From positions 1 to 23,852 of the forward strand of contig JBBECE010000022.1 in assembly GCA_040881985.1 (NCBI GenBank): a stretch of DNA of 23,852 nt. Direction: 5' to 3'. How positions within the stretch are numbered: the stretch's first letter is position 1; every line of letters starts with the position of its first letter. The translations under genes were made by a program, and so were the position numbers. Source of the DNA: JBBECE01 sp040881985 (GTDB lineage: Bacteria; Pseudomonadota; Alphaproteobacteria; Rhizobiales; Devosiaceae). Shown here one piece after another: positions 7,114 through 13,568 of this stretch. Below the pieces are notes generated by a model that saw nothing but the letters and a program-made list of their open reading frames with translations, was not told the origin of the DNA and made no database searches.

Positions 7114-7782
7114 CTAGTTGACGGTCAGGTTCTGCTGGACGACCGTCAGCATTTCCTGGACCGAGGCGAACTCGACGGCAACACCGTCGTCGAAATGCCG
7201 GACGATCCGGGCGCGCATCCGGCCGAGGGTGACGGGCGTGCCCATGGCGGGGCGAACGTCGGTCTCGATGGCGGCGCCGGAGAGCGAAATGTCGATGATC
7301 TTGCAGTTATAGCGCCGTCCGTCTTCGAGCATGATGGTCGAGTGACGGATGTCGGGGACGACGCGCTCGTGGCGGCGATCCTCGGGCAGGTTCAGAACGT
7401 CCTTGTTGGCGAGCCAGGTGAGCTGGGCGGCCATCTTGTCGCGCTTGCGCATGGAGGCGTGGACCTCGATGGCGAAGCCGCCCTCGATCATCCGGTTGAT
7501 CGTGCCCTCGACACGGCCGATGTGGTCAAGATAGGCGACCACCCGTTCGCCGATCTCGCCGGGGACCGGGGCGATGACGCGGGCGTCCCCCGGTGACATT
7601 TCGATCACCTGGCAGGGGAATTCCCGCCGGTCAGCCAACATGTAGCGGCCGAGCACCGAGACCCTGACGCGCTGGAAACGCCGGTGTTCCAATGGGATGC
7701 CGTCGTCGTCCTGGTCCGAGGGGTGATCGTCGAGCATCCGGTTCGCCAGTCGATGAAAAGTTTGCGACCAATGAACCGACAC
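7114..7782 (-). CDS. Tandem PilZ-domain protein (probable c-di-GMP receptor)
   Basis: A 222-residue soluble protein with two PilZ-like domains, roughly 33-110 and 135-210. The second has both c-di-GMP motifs: R136xxxR140 (RRHER) and DISLSG at 164-169. The first keeps R34xxxR38, but its second motif is altered to EMSPGD (61-66), so it may not bind. The open frame begins at GTG 7782, and an internal ATG at 7737 (residue 16) is an alternative; neither has a strong Shine-Dalgarno. It lies 57 bp downstream of the PAS_5 gene on the same strand, so the two probably share a transcript. PilZ proteins turn c-di-GMP levels into changes in motility, adhesion or polysaccharide; the partner here is unknown. 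Confidence 0.88.
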   Translation of the reverse strand: MSVHWSQTFHRLANRMLDDHPSDQDDDGIPLEHRRFQRVRVSVLGRYMLADRREFPCQVIEMSPGDARVIAPVPGEIGERVVAYLDHIGRVEGTINRMIEGGFAIEVHASMRKRDKMAAQLTWLANKDVLNLPEDRRHERVVPDIRHSTIMLEDGRRYNCKIIDISLSGAAIETDVRPAMGTPVTLGRMRARIVRHFDDGVAVEFASVQEMLTVVQQNLTVN

Positions 7783-7839
7783 TAGCCCGGCTTGGTTAAC
7801 CGTTGGTAAGGATGCGACCGAAACCGGCGGGATTTCGGC

Positions 7840-8493
7840 CTATGGCTTGCCGCCGTCGATGACCGCCAGATGGGCGTAGCGGCGCTTGGCGCGCCCTTCG
7901 GCGTCGGCGCGCACGCCCGGCATGTCGTCAGCGTCGGGGACGATCCCGATCCTTGTGCCGATACCGCGCGAAAGATCATGGCCGGCGAGATCCGAGGGGT
8001 GGTCGTCCGGCCAGATGAGTCTGAGGCCGGAAATGCGCTGTTCGAGAATGGGGTGCATTCCAAGCCAATAGGGCTCTTCCATCGCGGTCAGCGCGCCGAT
8101 GATGCGGGCGTTGGTCGCCCCGTTGTGACGCAAGGGCAGGAGGATCGTCTCGAAGGCGAGGTGGGCATTGTGCTGGGCGGTGCCCGAGAAGGTCACCAGC
8201 GCCACGGCATGGTCGTCGGTTACCGCCTTGATGAGGGTCTCGATCGCGTCGCGGTCGCGTTCGTGCCAGAGCTTGACAAAGGAGCGGCCCTTGAGTTCGC
8301 GGCAGTAGGCCGAGCACAGGTGCGAGCCGGCGAGGCGAAAGCGGAAGTCGGCCTCGGCCGCCTCGAGAATGAAGGTATTTGACAGCGCATGGCGGATGCG
8401 GGTCGGGTCGATGTCGCGCCGTTCGGGCGCGCTGCGGGTGCCACGCAGCTCGTTCCAGTAGTTGAACAATTCGCGTGTGGACGGCTTACGCAT
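7840..8493 (-). CDS. PAS_5 (DUF1457) domain protein
   Basis: A 217-residue cytoplasmic protein of the PAS_5 family (PF07310). The family pattern is clear: YWNELRGTRSAPERRDIDP (about 12-30), RFRLAGSHLC and CRELKGRSF, then a central ILPLRHNG strand. There is no attached kinase, GGDEF or EAL domain, so it is a stand-alone sensor or adaptor. The C-terminal 40 residues are polar and probably flexible. The ATG at 8493 is preceded by a weak GGGGA at about 13 nt. It is the first gene of a PAS-PilZ pair on the minus strand and faces the rhomboid gene across 223 bp holding a CtrA-type box. Such proteins are common in Hyphomicrobiales and largely uncharacterised. Confidence 0.9.
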   Translation of the reverse strand: MRKPSTRELFNYWNELRGTRSAPERRDIDPTRIRHALSNTFILEAAEADFRFRLAGSHLCSAYCRELKGRSFVKLWHERDRDAIETLIKAVTDDHAVALVTFSGTAQHNAHLAFETILLPLRHNGATNARIIGALTAMEEPYWLGMHPILEQRISGLRLIWPDDHPSDLAGHDLSRGIGTRIGIVPDADDMPGVRADAEGRAKRRYAHLAVIDGGKP

Positions 8494-8622
8494 ATGTCAC
8501 TTTGGTCCCCGCGACGCGGACAGGGCGGGTTGACCCCCGCCATTTTGGGCTTTGCTGGTGGCGCCGGCTCGCTCACCAGACGGCCCCGGCGAGTTTGGCG
8601 GATCGGCAGTGCAAAATCCTCC

Positions 8623-8637
8623 TTAAACAATCGTTAA
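8623..8637. promoter_or_regulatory. CtrA-type binding site (TTAA-N7-TTAA)
   Basis: TTAAACAATCGTTAA is an exact match to the alphaproteobacterial CtrA core TTAA-N7-TTAA. A further TTAA follows at 8640-8643. It lies 130 bp before the PAS gene (minus) and 50 bp before the leader ORF/rhomboid start (plus). Such AT-rich spacing is rare in this GC-rich DNA. The role and direction of control are inferred. Confidence 0.55.
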
Positions 8638-8672
8638 GGTTAACGGCGGTGGCTCCTGTGGAGAATCGCGGC

Positions 8673-8720
8673 ATGAGCGGGCATAAGGGCAGCGGTATCG
8701 CGGGGGAAGGGCCGAAATGA
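8673..8720 (+). CDS. Possible 15-codon leader ORF coupled to the rhomboid gene
   Basis: ATG at 8673 opens MSGHKGSGIAGEGPK and its TGA overlaps the rhomboid start in ATGA (8717-8720). GTGGAGAA lies about 8 nt upstream, so it could be translated. It is too short to judge by composition and may be chance. Confidence 0.3.
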   Translation: MSGHKGSGIAGEGPK

Positions 8721-9508
8721 GCCGCTTCGACGACAGGAATGTGACCGGGCGGCCGCTCGACACGCCGCGCGGCGCCTCCGGGGACAATCGGCCGCCGCGG
8801 CCGCCGAGGACGCCGGTCTTCAACCTGCCTCCCGTGGTCATGACGCTGGCGCTGGTGCTGGCGGCCGTTCACGCGGTCATCGTCTTTGGGCTCGGCGCGC
8901 CGGCGGTCAATTCCCTCTACGAATGGTTCGGGTTCATTCCGCAGCGGCTGTTGCATGCGGACCGCTTCGACGGCGGGCTGTTGCCGCTCCTCTGGACACC
9001 TCTCACTCATGGGTTCCTGCATGCCAATTGGGAACATCTTGGCTTCAACCTCGCCTGGCTCGCGGTCTTTGGCAGCCCGGTGGCGCGCCGCTACGGGGCG
9101 AGGGGATTCGCCCTGATCGGGGCGGCCGGCGCGGTCGCCGGGGCGGCGGGGTTCATGCTCTTCAACCTTGACGGGATCAGCGTGATGATCGGGGCGTCCG
9201 GCGCGATCTCGGGCTTAACGGGCGCCGCGATGCGTTTCGTCTTCCAGCCCGTCGAGGTCTCGATCGACCCGGAAACCGGCGAACGGCGGGTGCTCGGCCG
9301 GCGGCTGGCGAGCTGGCGCGAATTCGTCGGCAACCGCAGAGCGATGAGCATCTCGCTGGTGCTGCTGGCGCTCAATGCCGGGGTGGGGCTGCTGGCCTAT
9401 CTGATGGGCGAACCCGCCGCAGTCGCCTGGCAGTCGCATGTGGCGGGGTTCGCCGTCGGCCTCCTGGCGGTTGGCTCCGTCGAGCGGCTGGCGCTTCAGC
9501 CGCGATAG
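8717..9508 (+). CDS. Rhomboid family intramembrane serine protease
   Basis: A 263-residue polytopic inner-membrane protease that cuts transmembrane substrates. The soluble head (1-35) is Arg/Pro/Gly-rich and six or so helices follow. Catalytic Ser161 lies in GASGAISG, and His241 in QSHVAGFAVG. The upstream HGFLHANWEHLGFN loop and helix (about 98-111) hold the His/Asn residues that shape the oxyanion hole. All key residues are intact. The ATG at 8717 has GGGGGAAGGG just upstream. The 3' end overlaps the convergent hisI gene by 13 nt. Between helices 4 and 5 is a charged loop of about 35 residues (VEVSIDPETGERRVLGRR), also common in alphaproteobacterial rhomboids. The substrate is unknown. Confidence 0.94.
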   Translation: MSRFDDRNVTGRPLDTPRGASGDNRPPRPPRTPVFNLPPVVMTLALVLAAVHAVIVFGLGAPAVNSLYEWFGFIPQRLLHADRFDGGLLPLLWTPLTHGFLHANWEHLGFNLAWLAVFGSPVARRYGARGFALIGAAGAVAGAAGFMLFNLDGISVMIGASGAISGLTGAAMRFVFQPVEVSIDPETGERRVLGRRLASWREFVGNRRAMSISLVLLALNAGVGLLAYLMGEPAAVAWQSHVAGFAVGLLAVGSVERLALQPR

Positions 9509-9942
9509 ATGTCGTCCGGATCGAATATCGGGGCTCCGCCCAGGTCTTCGAGGGCGACCGTCTCGCCTTCGGCGGTGACCTTCCGATAGAAACAGCTCCG
9601 CCGTCCGGTGTGGCAGGCCGCCCCCCGGCCGGTCATTTCGACCTTGAGCCAGAGCACGTCCTGGTCGCAATCGACGCGCATCTCGACGAGCTTCTGCACC
9701 TCGCCTGAAGTCTCGCCCTTTTTCCAGAGCCTGTTGCGGGAGCGGGAGAAGTAATGGACCTCGCCGGTGCCGAGGGTGAGGGCAACCGACTCTGCACTCA
9801 TGTGCGCCGCCATCAGCACCTCGCCGGTTGTGGCGTCGGTCGCGACCGCGAAGATCAGTCCGTCCGCACCGAAACGCGGCGAGAAAACAGGTCCGGTTTC
9901 GATCTCGGTAGTGGTCAGTTTTTTCGGGTCGGCGAACTGCAT
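9496..9942 (-). CDS. hisI: Phosphoribosyl-AMP cyclohydrolase
   Basis: Third step of histidine synthesis: opens the purine ring of phosphoribosyl-AMP. The 148-residue monofunctional form has no HisE pyrophosphohydrolase domain. Metal and active-site motifs are complete: DCDQD (91-95), GAACHTGRRSCFYR with Cys110 and Cys117, and SRSRNRLWKKGETSG (67-80). I chose ATG 9942, where family homology begins; a TTG at 9981, just after the folE stop, would add 13 residues. The ATG has no clear Shine-Dalgarno and a GC hairpin lies immediately upstream. It follows folE on the same strand after 43 bp, a usual rhizobial pair, and overlaps the rhomboid gene tail to tail by 13 nt. Confidence 0.95.
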   Translation of the reverse strand: MQFADPKKLTTTEIETGPVFSPRFGADGLIFAVATDATTGEVLMAAHMSAESVALTLGTGEVHYFSRSRNRLWKKGETSGEVQKLVEMRVDCDQDVLWLKVEMTGRGAACHTGRRSCFYRKVTAEGETVALEDLGGAPIFDPDDIYRG

Positions 9943-9947
9943 GATGG

Positions 9948-9964
9948 GCGCGCTTATAGCGCGC
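9948..9964 (-). other. Intercistronic hairpin just before hisI
   Basis: GCGCGCT and AGCGCGC form a perfect 7-bp inverted repeat around a 3-nt loop, 5 nt before the hisI ATG. It takes the place where a ribosome-binding site would be expected. It may affect hisI translation or folE mRNA decay; no T-run follows. Confidence 0.45.
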
Positions 9965-9985
9965 GCCCGGGCCGGGTCCAACCGG

Positions 9986-10618
9986 TCATTCGCCGTGCGT
10001 GTGGCGGATCAGCGCGAAGAAGCGCTGCTGCTCTTCGATCTCCTCGGCGAAGACGCCGGTGAACCGCTGGGTGATGGTCTTCACCCCGGGCTTCTGGACG
10101 CCGCGCATCGAGACGCACAGGTGCTCGGCCTCGAGCATGACCGCGGCGCCGCGCGGGTTCAAGCCCTCGTTGATCGCGTCGATGATCTGGGCGGTAAGGT
10201 TTTCCTGGGTCTGCAGGCGTTTGGCGAAAATGTCGACCACGCGAGCCAGCTTGGAAAGTCCGACGACGCCCTCGGTCGGCAAATAGGCGATGTGCGCCAG
10301 CCCGGTGAACGGCACCATGTGATGCTCGCAATGGGAGGCAAACGGAATGTCGCGGACGAGCACGATGTCGTCATAGCCGCCGACCTCGTGAAAGGTCCGC
10401 TCCAGCAGCTTGCGGGCGTCCTGGCCATAGCCGGCGAACATTTCACCATAGGCCTCGACGACCCGGCGCGGGGTGTCGAGCAGACCTTCGCGGTTGGGGC
10501 AATCGCCGGCCCAGGCGATCAGAGTGCGGACCGCGGCCTCGGCCGCTTCCCGGGAAGGGCGGGGCACGCCGTTTGTCTCGGGCTCGGCCTGCAGGGCCTT
10601 GGTGACGGTGGCATCCAT
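9986..10618 (-). CDS. folE: GTP cyclohydrolase I (FolE type 1)
   Basis: Converts GTP to dihydroneopterin triphosphate, the first step of folate synthesis. At 210 residues it is normal in length. Zinc ligands are intact: Cys97 and His100 in SHCEHHMVPF and Cys168 in AEHLCVSMRG. GLSKLARVVDIFAKRLQTQE (120-139) and the EAEHLCVSMRGV stretch are near-invariant in the family. The ATG at 10618 has AGGAG eight bases upstream. It is the first gene of a folE-hisI pair and diverges from the Fe-S scaffold gene across 134 bp that carries a 7-bp dyad (10694-10719). Presence of all zinc ligands argues for the ordinary zinc enzyme, not the metal-flexible FolE2 type. Confidence 0.97.
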   Translation of the reverse strand: MDATVTKALQAEPETNGVPRPSREAAEAAVRTLIAWAGDCPNREGLLDTPRRVVEAYGEMFAGYGQDARKLLERTFHEVGGYDDIVLVRDIPFASHCEHHMVPFTGLAHIAYLPTEGVVGLSKLARVVDIFAKRLQTQENLTAQIIDAINEGLNPRGAAVMLEAEHLCVSMRGVQKPGVKTITQRFTGVFAEEIEEQQRFFALIRHTHGE

Positions 10619-10693
10619 GCCATTGGCTCCTGAGTACGACCGGGTTCAAGGCCCGGCGACAAGGGGTTTGGCGGCGCGCCGCTGACACGGCGC

Positions 10694-10719
10694 CCAGCGG
10701 GCACTATATAAACCGCTGG
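10694..10719. promoter_or_regulatory. Dyad around an AT-rich promoter-like core, folE / Fe-S scaffold intergenic
   Basis: CCAGCGG and CCGCTGG are perfect 7-bp inverted repeats flanking GCACTATATAAA. The enclosed TATATA could be a -10 element. It is 34 bp before the scaffold gene start and 76 bp from folE. This geometry suggests an operator over a promoter; no known regulator is recognised. Confidence 0.4.
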
Positions 10720-10752
10720 ACGGGTGAAACAAGCGGGGTTCGCGCCGATCAC

Positions 10753-11196
10753 ATGGAACTGACCGACCTCTATTCGACGAAAATTCTCGAGTTGGCCGGC
10801 AACATTCCGACGATGCCGCGGCTCAATGATCCGCAGGCGACGGCGCGGCGGGTCAGCCGAGTGTGCGGGTCGGTCGTCGAGGTGGATCTCAATCTCAAGG
10901 ACGGCCGGGTATCCGACTATGCCCACGCGGTCAGCGCCTGCGCGCTCGGGCAGACCTCGGCGGCGATCATCGCCAAACACATTATCGGGGCGACGCCGGA
11001 CGAATTGCGAACCCTCAGGACGCAGATGATCGCCATGCTGAAAGCCGACGGCCCGCCGCCGTCTGGCAAATGGGCGGAACTCGCCTATCTGCAGCCGGTT
11101 CGCGACTATAAGCCGCGCCACGCTTCGACGCTGCTGGTGTTCGAAGCCGTCGTCGATTGCCTCGACCAGATCGAGCGCCAGGGCGCGGCGGCGTGA
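10753..11196 (+). CDS. IscU/NifU-like Fe-S cluster scaffold protein
   Basis: A 147-residue protein of the IscU_N fold, whose members assemble Fe-S clusters on three cysteines. Two are present: Cys38 in RVCGSVVEV and Cys63 in SACALGQ. At the third position the usual HCS is HAS (residues 123-125, in KPRHASTLLVFEAV), giving Ala at 124. A version without the third Cys is, as I recall, usual in this rhizobial subfamily, so this is probably a specialised scaffold or carrier and not a decayed IscU. No iscS, sufS or hscB lies near. ATG 10753 has no strong Shine-Dalgarno. The stop overlaps the yidD start (GTGA), indicating translational coupling. Confidence 0.88.
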   Translation: MELTDLYSTKILELAGNIPTMPRLNDPQATARRVSRVCGSVVEVDLNLKDGRVSDYAHAVSACALGQTSAAIIAKHIIGATPDELRTLRTQMIAMLKADGPPPSGKWAELAYLQPVRDYKPRHASTLLVFEAVVDCLDQIERQGAAA

Positions 11197-11492
11197 CCGG
11201 TCTCGCCCGAATCATCGATTTTCCGTTCCGCTGGACCGCGATCGGCCTGATCCAGCTCTACCGGCACACGCTCTCGGCCTTCATGGGCCGCAGCTGCCGC
11301 CATCTGCCCACCTGTTCGGAATACACCATGGATGCCATGCGCCGCTTTGGCTTTTGGCCGGGCGGATGGATGGGGGCGGCCCGGCTCTGGCGATGCCGGC
11401 CGGGCGGAACGCATGGCTACGATCCGGTGCCGGACGCCTTACCCGAAGGCGCGCATTGGTACACCCCGCTCACTTTCGGGAAGTGGAAATAA
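11193..11492 (+). CDS. yidD: Membrane protein insertion efficiency factor YidD
   Basis: A 99-residue small membrane-associated protein that helps YidC-dependent insertion of inner-membrane proteins. The full family signature is visible: IQLYRHTLSAFMG (20-32), then CRHLPTCSEY with Cys35 and Cys41, FGFWPGGWMGAARLWRC (Cys68), and GTHGYDPVP. An amphipathic N terminus precedes it. The start is GTG 11193, whose last two bases are the first two of the upstream TGA stop; a longer reading from 11157 lies inside the scaffold gene. In many bacteria yidD sits with rnpA and yidC, but in rhizobia it is commonly near the scaffold gene and thrS, as here. Confidence 0.95.
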   Translation: MTGLARIIDFPFRWTAIGLIQLYRHTLSAFMGRSCRHLPTCSEYTMDAMRRFGFWPGGWMGAARLWRCRPGGTHGYDPVPDALPEGAHWYTPLTFGKWK

Positions 11493-11542
11493 ATTGACTC
11501 CCGACCCGCGCGGGGGTTGCCTTGCAAGCGAGGGACAGGCGC

Positions 11543-13477
11543 ATGCGCCGCTGGGGGACCATTCTTCTTGCCTTGGGCTGTCTCGCGGGCGGGCAGAGCC
11601 ACGCCAACGCGGGCGATATCGCTTTGGCGAACGCGCAGCTTTTTCTCGACATATTGGGCTTCGATGCCGGTCCCTATGACGGGGTGATTGGCGGCCGGAC
11701 CACTTCGGCGCTGACGGCATTCATGCGCAGCCGCGGCAAGGAGTTCGACGGCGAATTCGGCGCCGATGAACTTGATGAGATTTATGCGGCGCTGGATGAG
11801 GTGCCGTACAACGGCCGGCCGCCAAGACTGAATGCGGCAGACGGACGGACGAGTTACGAGAGGCACGAATTCGACTTCCCGGCGCCTGTCGATCTTGCTG
11901 CGTTGTTGCCGGAGCTCACGGAACTCCGGTCGCTCGATTCCGTTTCCGAACGCCTTCGCGCATTGCCGCCAGAAGCGCGCGGCTTCCAGTGCGGTTTGCC
12001 GAGTTGGGCCGCATTTCCCGCTGCGGGGCAGACACTCCACACCTATGCGACATTCCGCGAGTTTGAAACGACCGCACAGCGCAATCCGCATCGCGGCAAC
12101 CGATGGGTCGAAGAACTGCAGGAGAGTATGAGCTATGCGGGAGCACGGCTGGCCGCGCGCGACGATCCAGCGCTTGCCCTCGAGGTGAAACAGGCGCTGC
12201 TCGCGCACTCGGCCGCAGGCAGCGCGCTGGACGTCACGACGTTTTTGGATCCCGCAACCAGACGCGTCATCGTCGCGCCGGACTATACGGTGCCGGCCCA
12301 GGCCACGCAGGGGATCGTGATCAACTACCTGCTGGCGCGGCCGCAGCTCAAACTGTCGCCCTCCGAACAGGAGCAGATCGAGACTTGGCTGAACCGGCTG
12401 CTTGAGACTTATATCGACAGCTTCAACGTCCTGAATGGGGAAGGTTCGATCCGCGAACCGCGCGCTGTGGAACTCATCGGCCGCGCCTACATGATCTGGG
12501 GCTTGCTGCGCAACGACGTGGGCCGCTTCAACGAGGGCGCCAGGCAGGCGGCCATCTCGATTTCGCTGACGCGCGAGGACGGCTCGCACCGCTTTGGAGC
12601 GTCGCGCGGCAACCGCGTACTCTGGTACCAAGGCGTCATGCTCAGCAATGCGCTGGCAGACTATTTGCTGATGGAAAGCCAGGGTATCGACGTCAAGTCC
12701 ATCCTGCTGCCGACAATTTCCCGCATGGCGGATTATTGGGGCAGGGGATGGCATGACAACACCACCCTGTTTCCTTACGCACAGGAAAACAACGCGGTCT
12801 ACGTCGGTTCCGACTACCGTTTGCAGGAAGCGCGCTATCCAAGCCCCGGCATTGAATTCTTCCTCGGGCTGCAGCCCGACGCGCCAGTTGCTGGCCTCCT
12901 TCGGGCGGCGAATTTGAACACTCCTGAGCCGATCGCGACCGGTGAAACCTTCAACATGAGCTGCATCGGTCTGGCCTATGCTGACCCATCAACGCTTGGC
13001 ATTGAACCCGCCGCGCCCCTGACAGTCGCTCGCGTGAATGTGCTTGGCTCGGGCCAGCAAGGACAATGGCAAGGCTATTCGGTGCTGCTCAATGGTGTTT
13101 CCGTGGACGGCGCCGCGCCGCAGAATCTGAGTTTCGAAGTCTTTACCGATTTCTCAAGTGACGTAGTCGAGCCCGAAAACCTCATCCTTGTTCGTATGGT
13201 CATCGCCAGCCGCAATATCGAGAACTACGCCGCGCAAATGACCGAATTCGCCAATTGCAGCGAAATCGCCTTTCAGCCTGGACAGGTTCGGCTGCACTTC
13301 GGCGTGGAGGTTTTGGAAAACGACTGCATTCTCGACAGGCTGACGCCGGAGGACCGTGAACTCTGGCGCGCTGTCTTTGCAGCCCTGCCGCAGATCATGC
13401 TCGACCTCGCCCCGACCGATCCGGATGCCTCGCGGCTGTCGATGATGCTCGAACACAAGCTCGACGAGGTTCGTTAG
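11543..13477 (+). CDS. Secreted alginate-lyase-like protein with N-terminal peptidoglycan-binding-like region
   Basis: A 644-residue exported protein. The signal peptide is at about 1-23 (LLALGCLAGG core, cut near ANA). Residues 29-65 (AQLFLDILGFDAGPYDGVIG) match the peptidoglycan_binding_1 pattern. Residues about 150-420 resemble the helical toroid of alginate lyases (PF05426, PL5), best at DGSHRFGASRGNRVLWY (R355-Y362), which lines up with the DG...LARGxRALHY segment of AlgL. The AlgL catalytic Asn-His seems replaced by Gly313-Arg314 in ELIGRAYMIWG, so activity is doubtful. The C-terminal 200 residues look like a beta-rich domain with two Cys near the end. ATG 11543 has GAGGGACAGG upstream; a TTG at 11522 is the alternative. 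It lies between yidD and thrS, which are usually close neighbours. Confidence 0.75.
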   Translation: MRRWGTILLALGCLAGGQSHANAGDIALANAQLFLDILGFDAGPYDGVIGGRTTSALTAFMRSRGKEFDGEFGADELDEIYAALDEVPYNGRPPRLNAADGRTSYERHEFDFPAPVDLAALLPELTELRSLDSVSERLRALPPEARGFQCGLPSWAAFPAAGQTLHTYATFREFETTAQRNPHRGNRWVEELQESMSYAGARLAARDDPALALEVKQALLAHSAAGSALDVTTFLDPATRRVIVAPDYTVPAQATQGIVINYLLARPQLKLSPSEQEQIETWLNRLLETYIDSFNVLNGEGSIREPRAVELIGRAYMIWGLLRNDVGRFNEGARQAAISISLTREDGSHRFGASRGNRVLWYQGVMLSNALADYLLMESQGIDVKSILLPTISRMADYWGRGWHDNTTLFPYAQENNAVYVGSDYRLQEARYPSPGIEFFLGLQPDAPVAGLLRAANLNTPEPIATGETFNMSCIGLAYADPSTLGIEPAAPLTVARVNVLGSGQQGQWQGYSVLLNGVSVDGAAPQNLSFEVFTDFSSDVVEPENLILVRMVIASRNIENYAAQMTEFANCSEIAFQPGQVRLHFGVEVLENDCILDRLTPEDRELWRAVFAALPQIMLDLAPTDPDASRLSMMLEHKLDEVR

Positions 13478-13568
13478 CGCGCGCAGCACGAGGCGCTGGA
13501 ATCCGGCGCTTTTCATGCTAAACACCCCGCCCGCCGGCAGTTTTCCGGCGCGAGATTCCGAGGCGGTC

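Noticed and set aside
7794..7810. Second CtrA box upstream of the PilZ gene
   Set aside because: TTAA-N7 is followed by TAAG, with two mismatches in the second half-site, and the reverse reading has a six-base spacer. Too weak.
11417..12754. 445-codon minus-strand frame across yidD and the lyase-like gene
   Set aside because: It has no family match, no good start site, and overlaps yidD, which is certain. The plus-strand frame has a signal peptide and recognisable domains.
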